Below are positions 7,873-16,971 of a DNA stretch of 64,000 nucleotides, piece after piece. The notes beneath the pieces were generated by a model. That model saw only the letters and a list, made by a program, of their open reading frames with translations, did no database searches and had not been told where the DNA came from. Both the position numbers and the translations under genes were made by a program. How positions within the stretch are numbered: position 1 is the first letter of the stretch; each line of letters opens with the position of its first letter. The stretch is from Paenibacillus_V sp046244365 (GTDB taxonomy: Bacteria > Bacillota > Bacilli > Paenibacillales > NBRC-103111), in assembly GCF_046244365.1 (NCBI RefSeq), contig NZ_CP176395.1, forward strand, positions 1,550,001 through 1,614,000, written 5' to 3'.

Positions 7873-8814
7873 ATGAACAAAACCGACAGGATGCTCGCGA
7901 TCGTGCTGGAATTGCAGCGTAAAGGCATGCGGCGTGCGGAGGATTTGGCCGCTGCTTTCGAGACCAGCGTTAGAACGATCTATCGCGATGTTCAAGCTTT
8001 GAGCGAAGCGGGAGTCCCCGTCGTGGGCGCCCCGGGTCAGGGCTATTCCTTGATCGAAGGCTATTTTTTGCCGCCGGTTAGCTTTACGACGGATGAAGCG
8101 ACGGAGCTGCTGCTCGGTCTCGATTTCGTGAAGCGGTATTTGAACGCAGGCCATCCCGGCAAAGGCGAGTCGTCCAAAAGAAAGCTCGAAGCGGTCTTGC
8201 CGGAGCCCGTACGCCGGGAGACGGAACGGAATAGAGCCGGTATGAAGCTGCTTGCCGCCGGATTGCCCGAAAGCGTGCCAAGCCAAGCAGAGGAGCTGGC
8301 TCTGCTGCGCCGCGCGGTACTGGAAGAACGGCAGGTACGCTTTCGGTATATCGTCCCCCGCGCTGACGGCAAGCGGGAAAGCGTCCGCACGGTGAACCCG
8401 TACGGACTGGTCTATGCAAACGGCTCATGGGCGATGCTCGCGTTTTGTCAGCTGCGGCAGGAGCTCCGCCATTTTCGGGTGAATCGCATTAGCGAGTTGA
8501 CGCTCTTGGATGCAAGATTTACGCGCCCGGCGGACTTTCATTTAAGTACGTACAAGCCGGTTGACGACCGCAGCATGATTGTACGGGTTTTGATGCGTCC
8601 CGAGCTGTCCGGTAAGCTGAAGGAAGACAGCTTTTTTTATAAGGAAGCGGTGGAGCCGTCGGCCGAAGGCTTGATCGTTACGCTTCGGGTCCGCAGACAC
8701 GAGGAAGTGCTGGCCTGGCTGCTCGGCTGGGGGGCCGGGGCGGTTGTGCTGGAGCCCGAGGCGCTGAAGCAGCGGGTTCGTCAAGAAATCGAAAGCATGC
8801 TGGAACGCTACTGA
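7873..8814 (+). CDS. YafY-type transcriptional regulator (HTH + WYL domains)
   Basis: The protein has 313 residues. The N-terminus (about 1-60) is a DeoR/HTH_11-type winged helix (MRRAEDLAAAFETSVRTIYRDVQAL). A WYL ligand-sensing domain spans about 140-210 (VRFRYIVPRADGKRESVRTVNPYGLVY) followed by a WYL C-terminal extension. The ATG starts 15 bp after the EAL stop codon. A terminator overlaps the stop codon and separates the gene from the DinB gene. YafY-like regulators are commonly neighbours of DinB-family genes and may control them; that link is inferred here. Confidence 0.88.
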   Translation: MNKTDRMLAIVLELQRKGMRRAEDLAAAFETSVRTIYRDVQALSEAGVPVVGAPGQGYSLIEGYFLPPVSFTTDEATELLLGLDFVKRYLNAGHPGKGESSKRKLEAVLPEPVRRETERNRAGMKLLAAGLPESVPSQAEELALLRRAVLEERQVRFRYIVPRADGKRESVRTVNPYGLVYANGSWAMLAFCQLRQELRHFRVNRISELTLLDARFTRPADFHLSTYKPVDDRSMIVRVLMRPELSGKLKEDSFFYKEAVEPSAEGLIVTLRVRRHEEVLAWLLGWGAGAVVLEPEALKQRVRQEIESMLERY

Positions 8815-8838
8815 CATCCTGTTGTCAGTAGCTTTTTT
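8807..8838 (+). terminator. Terminator of the WYL regulator gene
   Basis: GCTACTGACA pairs perfectly with TGTCAGTAGC and is followed by TTTTTT. The left arm overlaps the end of the coding region. Confidence 0.85.
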
Positions 8839-8874
8839 GTATAGTAGGGATCATAAACCGAAAGGAGACTTACT

Positions 8875-9417
8875 ATGACCGATACGAAACAATCGCTGCA
8901 ACGCCTAGAGGAAATTGCCGAACACTATATTCGGGAGCTAGACCGCTATGACTTGGAGCAGCTTACCCGCCAGCCGAACGAGCAGGAATGGTCGCTCGGA
9001 CAAATGTACGTCCATTTGATCAACTCGGCGCTGTTCATGCAGCTTCGCCATGTGGAAACATGTCAAAACCAGTTCGAGCCTGGCGCTCGGCATGCGGCCG
9101 AGAAAACCGCAGAAGGAGCCGCGGTCTTCGCCCTGGGCGGCTTTCCCCCGATCAAGATTCAAGTGCCGGCTTCCGCAGCGTACACCCCTCCTCAGCCTGA
9201 AAGCAAAGAGCAGCTTATTGACGGCATCAGGCAAGTCATTCGCCGCATGGTAGAGCTGGAGCCGGCGCTTGACGCTGTACCCGAGGAGCATAAGGTTCCG
9301 CATCCCCGTCTCGGAGCATTGAACGCCAAGGAGTGGTTCGCACTAGTCGGCATGCATTTTCGCCATCACCTTCTGCAAAAGGAGAGGTTGGACGCCTTTC
9401 TCGAGCAAGGGAAATAA
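8875..9417 (+). CDS. DinB-family protein
   Basis: The protein of 180 residues has the four-helix DinB/YfiT-like fold. The metal-binding histidines are likely those in QMYVHLINS near residue 47 and in GMHFRHHLLQKERL near 160-165. This family includes thiol-dependent S-transferases and many uncharacterised stress proteins. AAAGGAGAC precedes the ATG. It lies 60 bp after the WYL regulator, behind a terminator, so it has its own promoter. The substrate is unknown. Confidence 0.8.
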   Translation: MTDTKQSLQRLEEIAEHYIRELDRYDLEQLTRQPNEQEWSLGQMYVHLINSALFMQLRHVETCQNQFEPGARHAAEKTAEGAAVFALGGFPPIKIQVPASAAYTPPQPESKEQLIDGIRQVIRRMVELEPALDAVPEEHKVPHPRLGALNAKEWFALVGMHFRHHLLQKERLDAFLEQGK

Positions 9418-9579
9418 ATCTCTTATATCCGCTGACGAGAATAGGTTAACGATTATGGACTCGGGCTACCGCCTTGTTGGAAGCCTATTCCGGTAATGAA
9501 ACTCCCGGCCGTTTGTGGTACGATAGCGGTATAGTGTTAATCGCTGCGTTCTGAAACGAAGTAAGGGAGTGGGGAAAGA

Positions 9580-10713
9580 ATGAAACCGATCGACCGCATT
9601 TTAAATAAAGCGTTGTCCGGCCGCCGCATCGATGTGGAGGAATGCGTCACGCTGTTCGAGTCCGACCAGATCGAGAAAATAGGCGACACCGCCAACCAGA
9701 TTATGCTCAAATGGCATCCGGATCCGATTGCGACCTTCGTCGTCGGACGGAACATTAACTATACGAACATTTGCGACGTCTATTGCCGGTTCTGTGCTTT
9801 CTACCGGGCGCCGGGCAATAAAGAGGGCTATGTGCTCGACAACGAAACGATTTTCCGCAAAATCCAGGAAACGATCGACGTTGGCGGCACGGAAATTTTG
9901 ATGCAGGGCGGCACGAATCCGGATTTGCCGTTTACGTACTATACCGATCTGCTCAAAGAAATCAAGAAGCGCTTTACGATTCAAATGCATTCGTTCTCCC
10001 CTGCGGAGATTATGAAGATGAAAGAAGTTTCGAACGGTTTGTCGCTGGAGGAAGTCGTCCGTCAAATCCATGAAGCGGGACTGGACTCGCTGCCGGGCGG
10101 CGGCGGGGAAATTCTCGACGACCGTACGCGCCGCAAAATCAGCCGGCTCAAGGGCTCGTGGCGCGATTGGATGGATGTCATGCAGACCGCCCACAAAATC
10201 GGCATGAGCACGACCGCCACGATGGTCATCGGCTTCGGCGAGTCGTTCGAGGAGCGCGCGCTGCACATGCTCCGCGTCCGCGACGCCCAGGACGACGTGA
10301 AGATTCACGGCTACAATACGCCGGGCTTCCTTGCCTTCATCCCATGGACGTTCCAGTCGGAGAACACGAACATGAAGGCCGATCCGGTTTCGCCGGAGGA
10401 ATATTTGAAGACGCTGGCGATCAGCCGCATCATGCTGGATAACGTACCGAACTTCCAAGCCTCCTGGGTGACGATGGGGCCGGAGGTCGGCAAGCAGACG
10501 CTGTCTTACGGCTGCAACGACTTCGGCAGCACAATGATCGAAGAGAACGTCGTATCGGCGGCGGGCACGACGCATAAGGTCAACATCGAGAGCATCCTGC
10601 GCCTCATCCGCGAAGCGGGCAAAATCCCGGCGCAGCGCAACACGCGCTACGAAATTTTGCGGGTGTTCGACGAGGAGTCGTCGATCGAGAAAGATTTTGT
10701 GATGCAGAACTAG
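9580..10713 (+). CDS. mqnC: Cyclic dehypoxanthinyl futalosine synthase MqnC
   Basis: This 377-residue radical-SAM enzyme cyclises dehypoxanthine futalosine in the futalosine route to menaquinone. The 4Fe-4S ligands are Cys65, Cys69 and Cys72 in CDVYCRFCAFYR. Other features are the GGTEILMQGG segment, PGGGGEILDD and the C-terminal SFGSTM-like GSTMIEENVVSAAG. AAGTAAGGGAG precedes the ATG. Its presence implies that this organism makes menaquinone through futalosine rather than the classical Men pathway; the other mqn genes are not in the window. A strong terminator follows at 10735-10790. Confidence 0.93.
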   Translation: MKPIDRILNKALSGRRIDVEECVTLFESDQIEKIGDTANQIMLKWHPDPIATFVVGRNINYTNICDVYCRFCAFYRAPGNKEGYVLDNETIFRKIQETIDVGGTEILMQGGTNPDLPFTYYTDLLKEIKKRFTIQMHSFSPAEIMKMKEVSNGLSLEEVVRQIHEAGLDSLPGGGGEILDDRTRRKISRLKGSWRDWMDVMQTAHKIGMSTTATMVIGFGESFEERALHMLRVRDAQDDVKIHGYNTPGFLAFIPWTFQSENTNMKADPVSPEEYLKTLAISRIMLDNVPNFQASWVTMGPEVGKQTLSYGCNDFGSTMIEENVVSAAGTTHKVNIESILRLIREAGKIPAQRNTRYEILRVFDEESSIEKDFVMQN

Positions 10714-10734
10714 AAGGAATTAGCCTTTTGGATG

Positions 10735-10790
10735 ACAACGCTTGTCTATGATTAATCCGGTCGGGATTAATATGGATAAGCGTTGTTTTT
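10735..10790 (+). terminator. Terminator of mqnC
   Basis: A two-part stem pairs ACAACGCTT with AAGCGTTGT and ATTAATCC with GGATTAAT, ending in TTTTT. Confidence 0.85.
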
Positions 10791-10859
10791 GGTTTGAGTC
10801 GGTTAAACAAGCAGGAATGGAGTATTCGCACATGCTGCTCTTGTTCGGAAAAGGCGATC

Positions 10860-11117
10860 ATGATCGTTACGGCAGGAAATCAGAAGGACGATTTGGAAAT
10901 GAAGAAGTACATAGAATCGATTGGCGGACGCATTATCCATATAGAAGAAGTCGATTCGGAGAGCACGCCTTTCCTGCCCATTCATAGGCGGTTTGGTAAA
11001 CATTACAAAATCCAATACAGCCGCAACGGGAAAGAGCATGTCGGTTGGTTTCGGGGGGATCGAGCGTTTATTCAGTCACCCGAGCCTTCTAGTAGCGAGA
11101 AGTGGATTTTGGATTGA
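10860..11117 (+). CDS. Small hypothetical protein
   Basis: The best start is the ATG at 10860, giving an 85-residue basic soluble protein with alternating strands (GGRIIHIEEVDSE, FGKHYKIQYSRNGKEHVGWFRGD). GGAAAAGG lies six bases upstream. The frame is open back to a TTG at 10794, which is less likely. I do not recognise a family. It lies between the mqnC terminator and osmC, on the same strand as both. It could be spurious, but its composition looks protein-like. Confidence 0.45.
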   Translation: MIVTAGNQKDDLEMKKYIESIGGRIIHIEEVDSESTPFLPIHRRFGKHYKIQYSRNGKEHVGWFRGDRAFIQSPEPSSSEKWILD

Positions 11118-11233
11118 GGACTGGGATGTTCCGTTTCACTTTACCTCCGATTTTCCTTGTCAAAGGATGTCGAACCGCGGAAGAATATGGTATCCTAACA
11201 CTAGTCCGTTATTAAACTAGAGGAGTGTGTACC

Positions 11234-11677
11234 ATGCCTGTTGAAACATTTAAAGCGTCCGCCCATTTACAGAAGGGGCTCGTGGTCAAGGCGACTTCCA
11301 GAAATTTTGAAATGATGATCGATGAGCCGAAAAGCTTGGGAGGAACGGATACGGCGATGAATCCCGTTGAAGCGGTACTCTGCGCACTGGGATCTTGTCA
11401 GTCGATCGTGGCTCGGGCTTATGCGAAGAAGTTCAATATCAATCTTGAGGATTTCCGCGTGGAAGTGGAAGGCGATCTGGATACGGACGGCTTCTTGAAC
11501 AAATCCGACGTGCGTCGCGGGTACTCCGATATTCGCTACACGTTCCATATCAAAACCGATTCGCCTAAAGAGCAAGTCGAAGAATTCATCCAATTCCTGG
11601 AGCGGACATGCCCGGTGGGCGATACGATCGCCAACCCGGTCAACCTTACGCTGAACGGCATTGTCATTGAGAAATAA
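11234..11677 (+). CDS. OsmC/Ohr-family peroxide-detoxification protein
   Basis: The protein of 147 residues is the standard OsmC length. The two conserved cysteines are Cys55 (ALGSCQS) and Cys126 (ERTCPVGD). These form the reactive pair that reduces organic hydroperoxides in this family. ATG 11234 is preferred to GTG 11225 because AGAGGAG lies eight bases upstream. A terminator follows at 11707. It appears monocistronic. Whether it is closer to OsmC or to the YhfA subgroup cannot be settled by eye. Confidence 0.88.
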   Translation: MPVETFKASAHLQKGLVVKATSRNFEMMIDEPKSLGGTDTAMNPVEAVLCALGSCQSIVARAYAKKFNINLEDFRVEVEGDLDTDGFLNKSDVRRGYSDIRYTFHIKTDSPKEQVEEFIQFLERTCPVGDTIANPVNLTLNGIVIEK

Positions 11678-11706
11678 TCCATTTCATTCAAATATCTCTT
11701 GAAAAG

Positions 11707-11731
11707 AACCGCCGGATTTCGGCGGTTTTTT
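11707..11731 (+). terminator. Terminator of the OsmC gene
   Basis: AACCGCCG pairs with CGGCGGTT and runs into TTTTTT. Confidence 0.85.
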
Positions 11732-11915
11732 CCATTCATAAATTGCCCTTTATCGAAGTAAATCCATCGAGCAAATCCTTTTCGCCAGGCTCTCTATAGA
11801 GATTGTCGTACGCAGCGTTGCAGATTTTACAACATTTTAGCGTCAAAAGGGGGTTGGATGAACGATATGTTGTACGTTTTGCAACAAGTTCGAGGAGAAA
11901 GGGGGGAAACGATTA

Positions 11916-11945
11916 TTGAGACGGATTATCATTATCATGTATAAT
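11916..11945 (+). promoter_or_regulatory. Promoter with Fur-type box upstream of the Btr-like regulator
   Basis: TTGAGA (11916-11921) and TATAAT (11940-11945) are 18 bases apart. The spacer contains GATTATCATTATCATG (about 11924-11939), the inverted form of the Fur consensus TGATAATnATTATCA with mismatches at one end. Fur with iron would block the promoter. Confidence 0.65.
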
Positions 11946-11980
11946 TGTAGGGGTCTTCCCAATAGGAGGGAGTAAATCAA

Positions 11981-13531
11981 ATGGATTCGCCTCGACGTTT
12001 CGATTGGTTGACACTGCGCTATACGGATACCCATGAACATAAAATCGATAATCGCCAAAGCGTGCACATAGAATCGAGCGAGTACGCCGTATTCGGTTTC
12101 GTCCGCAAAGAAAGCGTGAAGGTGACGCTGAAAGACGATCAAGCGCAGCGGGCGGGAAACGCGGCGGCAGGCGAATTGTTTTTCGTTCCGGCAGGCTGCC
12201 GATGTTCGATTCAGAACCGGGAGGGACATGCTTCCCACGTCGTGCTGATCCGTTTTCAGTGGGAGGGAGCCTCGGAGCAAGCGCCGGCCGGCAGACCGCT
12301 CGGTTACGGTCTTCGCACCTTCAAAATTCCCCATATCCGCAACTGGATACAGGACTTTCTAGCCGACGACGGGAATCGGGAGCCTGCTTATTATTTTCTG
12401 CTACAGGCCCATCTCTACGCGATGGCGCACGCATGGGTGTCTGCCGCCGGCAAGCCGAGAAACGCGGTCGAAGATGGCCTGACCGAATATGTGGAACAAA
12501 TGAAGCAAACGATGCTCACCCGTTATACTACGGCTATGGATATGGAAGAGCTTGCGCGCATGTCCGGCGTTAGCGTCAGCCGTTTTTACCAAGCGTTCCG
12601 CACGCATACGGGGCTGACCCCGCATAAATTCATTACGACCGTAAGGCTGAACGAGTCGCTTCGCCTGCTCGCGAGCGCGCCGGATACGATCATGGAGGTT
12701 GCGCATGCCGTGGGCTACCCCGACGAGCTTTATTTCAGCAGACTGTTCAAGAAGCATATGGGCATCTCGCCCACCGAATATATCAATTACGCCAAAATCC
12801 GGATCGCCAATTTGTCTCCCGTTTTTCAGGGGGATTTGGCCGTGCTCGGCATTACGCCGGTCCTCTCGCTAAAGCGAGGCTGGATGGACGATCCGGAGCC
12901 GTATATCAAGCAGATCGAGCTCAGTCAGCCGGAATTGATTATGACCCCGCCCGTGTCGGAAGACGTGCATCGTGCTCTATCCCGAATCGCTCCCGTTTAC
13001 GTATTCAAATGGAAGGGGAGAGACTGGAAGGAGCGGCTCGCGCTCATCAGCGACAAAATCGGCATTCCGACGGTCGCCGAACGGTGGCTTGCCTATTATG
13101 ATATCAAAGCGGAGAATGCGCGTTACCATATCCGGAAGCATTTGCGGGACGAACCTTACCTTGTGATCGGAAAACATACGGGCATATACCGCGTCTTCGG
13201 CATGCAGGTTAAGAAAATGAGCGATCTGTTCTACGACGAGCTGCAAATCGCGCCCCCCGCCGACGTCAAGCAGCTCGTCTTTCTGGACTCCCCCGCGCTG
13301 GACGAAATCGCCAGATTGGCTTGCGACCACGCGATTTTCCTGGTGCCGTACGCCATGACGGAGGAGGAATGCGGCGAGCTGACCGAACAATGGAGAGAGC
13401 TCAAGAGGAACCCGCTTGCGAGAATTTGGTTCATCCGATTCGAGGAACCCCTCCTCTATAACCCCTCCATACACGAAAACATGATCGATCAACTCGTGAA
13501 TCTGCTGATGCACGGCGGCGAGCCTAGCTAG
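11981..13531 (+). CDS. Btr-like AraC activator with fused siderophore-binding domain
   Basis: The protein of 516 residues has three parts. An N-terminal cupin-like region (about 1-160) is followed by an AraC DNA-binding domain (about 170-270) with both helix-turn-helix units (MEELARMSGVSVSRFYQAF; IMEVAHAVGYPDELYFSRLFKKHMGISPTEY). The C-terminal half (about 285-510) resembles the Fe/B12 periplasmic-binding domain. This layout is that of Bacillus Btr, which senses a ferric siderophore in the cytoplasm and activates its importer. A Fur box sits in the promoter. The gene directly precedes the nitroreductase and importer genes, so it probably activates them. Confidence 0.87.
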   Translation: MDSPRRFDWLTLRYTDTHEHKIDNRQSVHIESSEYAVFGFVRKESVKVTLKDDQAQRAGNAAAGELFFVPAGCRCSIQNREGHASHVVLIRFQWEGASEQAPAGRPLGYGLRTFKIPHIRNWIQDFLADDGNREPAYYFLLQAHLYAMAHAWVSAAGKPRNAVEDGLTEYVEQMKQTMLTRYTTAMDMEELARMSGVSVSRFYQAFRTHTGLTPHKFITTVRLNESLRLLASAPDTIMEVAHAVGYPDELYFSRLFKKHMGISPTEYINYAKIRIANLSPVFQGDLAVLGITPVLSLKRGWMDDPEPYIKQIELSQPELIMTPPVSEDVHRALSRIAPVYVFKWKGRDWKERLALISDKIGIPTVAERWLAYYDIKAENARYHIRKHLRDEPYLVIGKHTGIYRVFGMQVKKMSDLFYDELQIAPPADVKQLVFLDSPALDEIARLACDHAIFLVPYAMTEEECGELTEQWRELKRNPLARIWFIRFEEPLLYNPSIHENMIDQLVNLLMHGGEPS

Positions 13532-13598
13532 AAAAGTCCATGTCCAAAAAAAGAATGTCCATTCCAGCCCGCGCGAATATGTGTAAAATAGATAAAAG

Positions 13599-13613
13599 TG
13601 ATAATGATTATCA
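13599..13613 (+). promoter_or_regulatory. Fur box upstream of the nitroreductase gene
   Basis: TGATAATGATTATCA is an exact match to the 15-bp Bacillus Fur consensus. A possible -10 (TAAAAT, 13584-13589) lies immediately upstream. Confidence 0.85.
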
Positions 13614-13644
13614 ATTGCGAAGGGTCTGAATAGGAGGAACTGAA

Positions 13645-14208
13645 ATGGAACTTTCTCAGCTCATGATGGAACGCCGTTCCGTGCATATGTTCGAAAATCG
13701 TCCGGTATCCGTCGAGCTTGTCAAAGGCTTGCTGAATACCGCTGTCTGGGTACCGAATCATAAAATGACGCAGCCATGGCGCTTCGTGCTCGTACATGGC
13801 GACGGCCGGAAAAAGATCGCCGAGGTCAGCCGCGCGCTCAACGAGAGACGGGAGCGGGATCCGGAGAAGGCCAAGGAAATCGGCCAAAAGTTTTACGATA
13901 AGCTGATGGCGGTGCCGATGTTCTTGCTTGTAGTCGTGAAGGAGAACTCTCATCCGGTCGTACGGGAAGAGGATTACGCATCCGCCAGCTGCCTCATTCA
14001 TAATTTCAGCCTGCTTGCTTGGGAGCAAGGACTCGGTCTCGTCTGGGAAACGTATCCGATGCTGCATGAGCCGTCCTTCCGCGAAGCGCTTGGCATACAG
14101 CAAGGGGAAAAAATCGTCGGCAGCCTGCATGTGGGATACCCGGCCAAAGTGCCTTCGGCGCAGCCGAGAATTCCGGCGGAACAGCTGCTTACGGTTATCG
14201 AGGCGTAA
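13645..14208 (+). CDS. Nitroreductase-family flavoprotein (Fur-controlled)
   Basis: The protein of 187 residues has the nitroreductase fold that binds FMN and uses NAD(P)H. The N-terminal FMN-contact motif appears as MERRSVHMFENRPV; the helical dimer region and GSLHVGYPAK follow. AGGAGG precedes the ATG. An exact Fur box lies 32 bp upstream and the iron importer follows 68 bp downstream. This context suggests a role under iron limitation, for example as reductase of a ferric chelate or of the siderophore ligand, but the substrate is not shown by the sequence. Confidence 0.85.
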   Translation: MELSQLMMERRSVHMFENRPVSVELVKGLLNTAVWVPNHKMTQPWRFVLVHGDGRKKIAEVSRALNERRERDPEKAKEIGQKFYDKLMAVPMFLLVVVKENSHPVVREEDYASASCLIHNFSLLAWEQGLGLVWETYPMLHEPSFREALGIQQGEKIVGSLHVGYPAKVPSAQPRIPAEQLLTVIEA

Positions 14209-14225
14209 TTTTTTTTGACCAATTA

Positions 14226-14240
14226 GTGAGAATGATTATC
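14226..14240 (+). promoter_or_regulatory. Fur-type box upstream of the iron importer operon
   Basis: TGAGAATGATTATCT matches 13 of 15 positions of the Fur consensus and lies 36 bp before the first permease gene. Confidence 0.75.
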
Positions 14241-14275
14241 TTTACTATATATAGCCGAACGGATAAGGAAGGCCT

Positions 14276-15229
14276 ATGAAAAAAAGATATTTGATCGCGG
14301 CGCTTATTCTCCTGTCCGTCGCATCCTTGTTTATCGGCGTGAAAAACATTTCGCCCCGCGATATGTTTCACTTGAGCGAAGAGCAGATGGATATTTTGAC
14401 GATCAGCCGCATCCCGCGTTTGATCAGCATCCTCATCGCCGGGGTGAGCATGAGCATTGCGGGTCTCATCATGCAACAGCTGACGCGCAACAAATTCGTA
14501 TCCCCGTCGACGGCCGGAACGATGGATTCGGCCCGGTTCGGCGTGCTCGTCGCCATGCTCCTATTCACGTCGGCCAGCCCGATGCAGAAGATGATCGTCG
14601 CGTTCGTATTCGCGCTCGCCGGCACCTGGCTGTTCATGAAAATATTGGACAAAATCAAGTTCAAGGATACGATTTTCATTCCGTTGGTCGGACTGATGTT
14701 CGGCAACGTCGTCGGTTCGATCACGACCTTCTTCGCTTACCGGAAGGACTTGATCCAGAACATTTCATCTTGGCTGCAGGGCGATTTCTCGATGATTCTC
14801 AAAGGACGCTACGAGCTGCTGTACATCAGCATTCCGCTCATGATCGTCGCTTACCTGTACGCGAACCGGTTCACGATTGCCGGAATGGGGGAGGATTTCT
14901 CCGTCAACCTGGGGCTGAAGTACCGGCAGGTCGTCAATATCGGCCTCGTCATCGTGGCGATGGTAACCGCCGTCGTGCTGCTGACCGTAGGCATGATTCC
15001 GTTCCTCGGGCTGATCATCCCGAATATCGTGACGATTTATCAGGGCGACCATCTGAAGAAGAGCTTGGCGCATACGGCGCTGCTCGGGGCGATCTTCGTG
15101 CTGGCTTGCGACATTTTTGGCCGCGTGATCATTTTTCCTTACGAGGTTCCGATCGGACTAACCGTAGGCGTATTCGGCAGCGCGATCTTTCTTTATTTGT
15201 TGATGAGGAGAAAGGCACATGAATCATAA
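14276..15229 (+). CDS. Iron-siderophore ABC transporter permease, YclN/FpbN type
   Basis: This FecCD-family permease of 317 residues has about nine hydrophobic segments. It contains RIPRLISILIAGVSMSIAG near residue 45 and the cytoplasmic coupling loop GMIPFLGLIIPNIV near 240. Lengths and order of the four genes (317, 316, 252, about 329 residues) match Bacillus yclNOPQ, which imports ferric petrobactin and related catecholates. That substrate is inferred from similarity and order. Its end overlaps the next start by 11 bases. Confidence 0.9.
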   Translation: MKKRYLIAALILLSVASLFIGVKNISPRDMFHLSEEQMDILTISRIPRLISILIAGVSMSIAGLIMQQLTRNKFVSPSTAGTMDSARFGVLVAMLLFTSASPMQKMIVAFVFALAGTWLFMKILDKIKFKDTIFIPLVGLMFGNVVGSITTFFAYRKDLIQNISSWLQGDFSMILKGRYELLYISIPLMIVAYLYANRFTIAGMGEDFSVNLGLKYRQVVNIGLVIVAMVTAVVLLTVGMIPFLGLIIPNIVTIYQGDHLKKSLAHTALLGAIFVLACDIFGRVIIFPYEVPIGLTVGVFGSAIFLYLLMRRKAHES

Positions 15230-16169
15230 AGTCAAGCTAAGTCTTCTGGCCGTTCTCGCACTAGCCCTGATCGCCCTGTTCATGTTCATTAACGCCGGAG
15301 GAAACTGGAGCTACGTTCTGCCGAAAAGAGGCGTGAAAATTCTCGCAATAGCCGTAACGGGCGCCGCCATCGCCTTCTCGACCGTCGTATTTCAGACGAT
15401 TACGAACAACCGTATTTTGACGCCCAGCATCATCGGCTTGGACTCGCTGTATATGCTGCTGCAGACATTCATCATTTTTTTCTACGGATCGATGAACATT
15501 GCGGTCGTGAACAAGAACTTGAATTTCGTCTTTTCCGTCGGGCTGATGATCGTGTTTGCGCTTCTGCTTTTCAAATGGCTGTTTCGCAGGGAAGGGCAAA
15601 ACATTTATTACCTGCTGCTCGTCGGCATCATTTTCGGCTCGTTGTTCGGCAGCTTGTCGACGTTCATGGAGGTGCTGATCGATCCGGTCGAATTCCAGGT
15701 CGTACAGTCCAAAATGTTCGCCAGCTTCAATAACATCCAGACGGGCCTGCTGAAGATATCGATTGCCGGGCTGCTGCTAACGACTTTGTACTGCTTGAGG
15801 TTTATCAAATATTTGAATGTCATTTCGTTAGGAAGAGATCAGGCGACCAATCTGGGCGTTCCTTATGATTATGTAGTAAAAAGGCTGCTGATCGCCGTTG
15901 CCGTCTTCATCTCGATCGCTACCGCGCTTGTCGGGCCGATTACGTTCCTCGGCTTGCTGGTCGTGAACGTCGCCTATCAAATGTTCCAGACATACCGGCA
16001 CGGCATTCTCATCATCGGCTCCATCCTGATTGGCATCATTGCGCTTGTCGGCGGACAGCTCATCGTCGAAAGGATCTTTACTTTCTCGACAACGATCAGC
16101 GTCATCATCAATTTTGTCGGCGGCGTGTACTTTCTGTATCTTCTGCTGAAGGAGAGAAAAGCGTGGTAG
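15219..16169 (+). CDS. Iron-siderophore ABC transporter permease, YclO/FpbO type
   Basis: The second FecCD permease has 316 residues. Hydrophobic segments are spread over its length; GAAIAFSTVVFQTITNNRILTPSIIGLDS lies near residue 50 and the coupling loop GPITFLGLLVVNVAYQ near 238. It would form a heterodimer with the upstream permease. GGAGAAAGG precedes the ATG, which overlaps the preceding gene, indicating translational coupling. Confidence 0.9.
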   Translation: MNHKVKLSLLAVLALALIALFMFINAGGNWSYVLPKRGVKILAIAVTGAAIAFSTVVFQTITNNRILTPSIIGLDSLYMLLQTFIIFFYGSMNIAVVNKNLNFVFSVGLMIVFALLLFKWLFRREGQNIYYLLLVGIIFGSLFGSLSTFMEVLIDPVEFQVVQSKMFASFNNIQTGLLKISIAGLLLTTLYCLRFIKYLNVISLGRDQATNLGVPYDYVVKRLLIAVAVFISIATALVGPITFLGLLVVNVAYQMFQTYRHGILIIGSILIGIIALVGGQLIVERIFTFSTTISVIINFVGGVYFLYLLLKERKAW

Positions 16170-16921
16170 AGGTCAAGAACGTTTCCAAAACATACGGCGG
16201 CAAAAACGTAGTCGATCATGTGAGCTTGAAGGTCGGAAAGGGCAAAATCACCTCCTTCATCGGGCCGAACGGAGCGGGCAAAAGCACGCTGCTCTCGATG
16301 ATCAGCCGTCTTATTCCGAAGGACAGCGGCGACATCTTTATTGACGGCAAGAACGTTTTCGAAACCAAAAGCCAGGAGCTTGCCAAAACGATCTCGATTC
16401 TGAAGCAAACGAATCATATCAATATCCGGCTGTCCGTAAGGGAGCTGGTCAGCTTCGGCCGCTTCCCGTATTCGCAGGGACGGCTCAATGACGAGGACTG
16501 GAGACGGGTCGACGAGGCGATCGCTTACATGGATCTGGAATCGATGCAGCACAAGTTCCTCGATCAGCTGAGCGGCGGCCAGAGGCAAAGGGCTTACATA
16601 GCCATGGTGCTTGCGCAGGATACCGAATATATTTTGCTCGACGAGCCGTTAAACAATCTCGACATGAAGCATTCGGTGCAAATCATGAAGGTGCTGCGCC
16701 GTCTTGTCGACGAGCTGGGCAAAACGATCGTACTCGTGCTGCACGACATCAATTTTGCTTCCTGCTACTCCGACCATATCGTGGCGCTCAAAGACGGGCG
16801 TGTCGTCAAGGACGGGCCAACGGAGGAAATCATCGATCCCGACGTCCTGCTGGACATCTACGATATGGATATCCACATCGAAACGGTCGACGACCATAAG
16901 ATTTGCATTTATTTCACTTGA
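16163..16921 (+). CDS. Iron-siderophore ABC transporter ATPase, YclP/FpbP type
   Basis: The protein of 252 residues carries the nucleotide-binding motifs: Walker A GPNGAGKST near 36-44, signature LSGGQRQRAYIAM near 135, Walker B YILLDEPLNNLD near 157, and the switch His in LVLHDINFA near 190. It energises the two permeases. The start is GTG and overlaps the permease stop by seven bases, with GGAGAG upstream. Confidence 0.93.
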   Translation: MVEVKNVSKTYGGKNVVDHVSLKVGKGKITSFIGPNGAGKSTLLSMISRLIPKDSGDIFIDGKNVFETKSQELAKTISILKQTNHINIRLSVRELVSFGRFPYSQGRLNDEDWRRVDEAIAYMDLESMQHKFLDQLSGGQRQRAYIAMVLAQDTEYILLDEPLNNLDMKHSVQIMKVLRRLVDELGKTIVLVLHDINFASCYSDHIVALKDGRVVKDGPTEEIIDPDVLLDIYDMDIHIETVDDHKICIYFT

Positions 16922-16971
16922 TGAAGCAACGTTTCAGCCTATATCAAAATTTTCTTATGAGGTGAATGGAA

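Noticed and set aside
9601..10575. Minus-strand open frame of 324 codons opposite mqnC
   Set aside because: Arg/His-rich antisense shadow with no ribosome binding site or family resemblance.
10742..10987. Alternative plus-strand frame before osmC
   Set aside because: It starts within the mqnC terminator; the frame from 10860 has a better composition and ribosome site.
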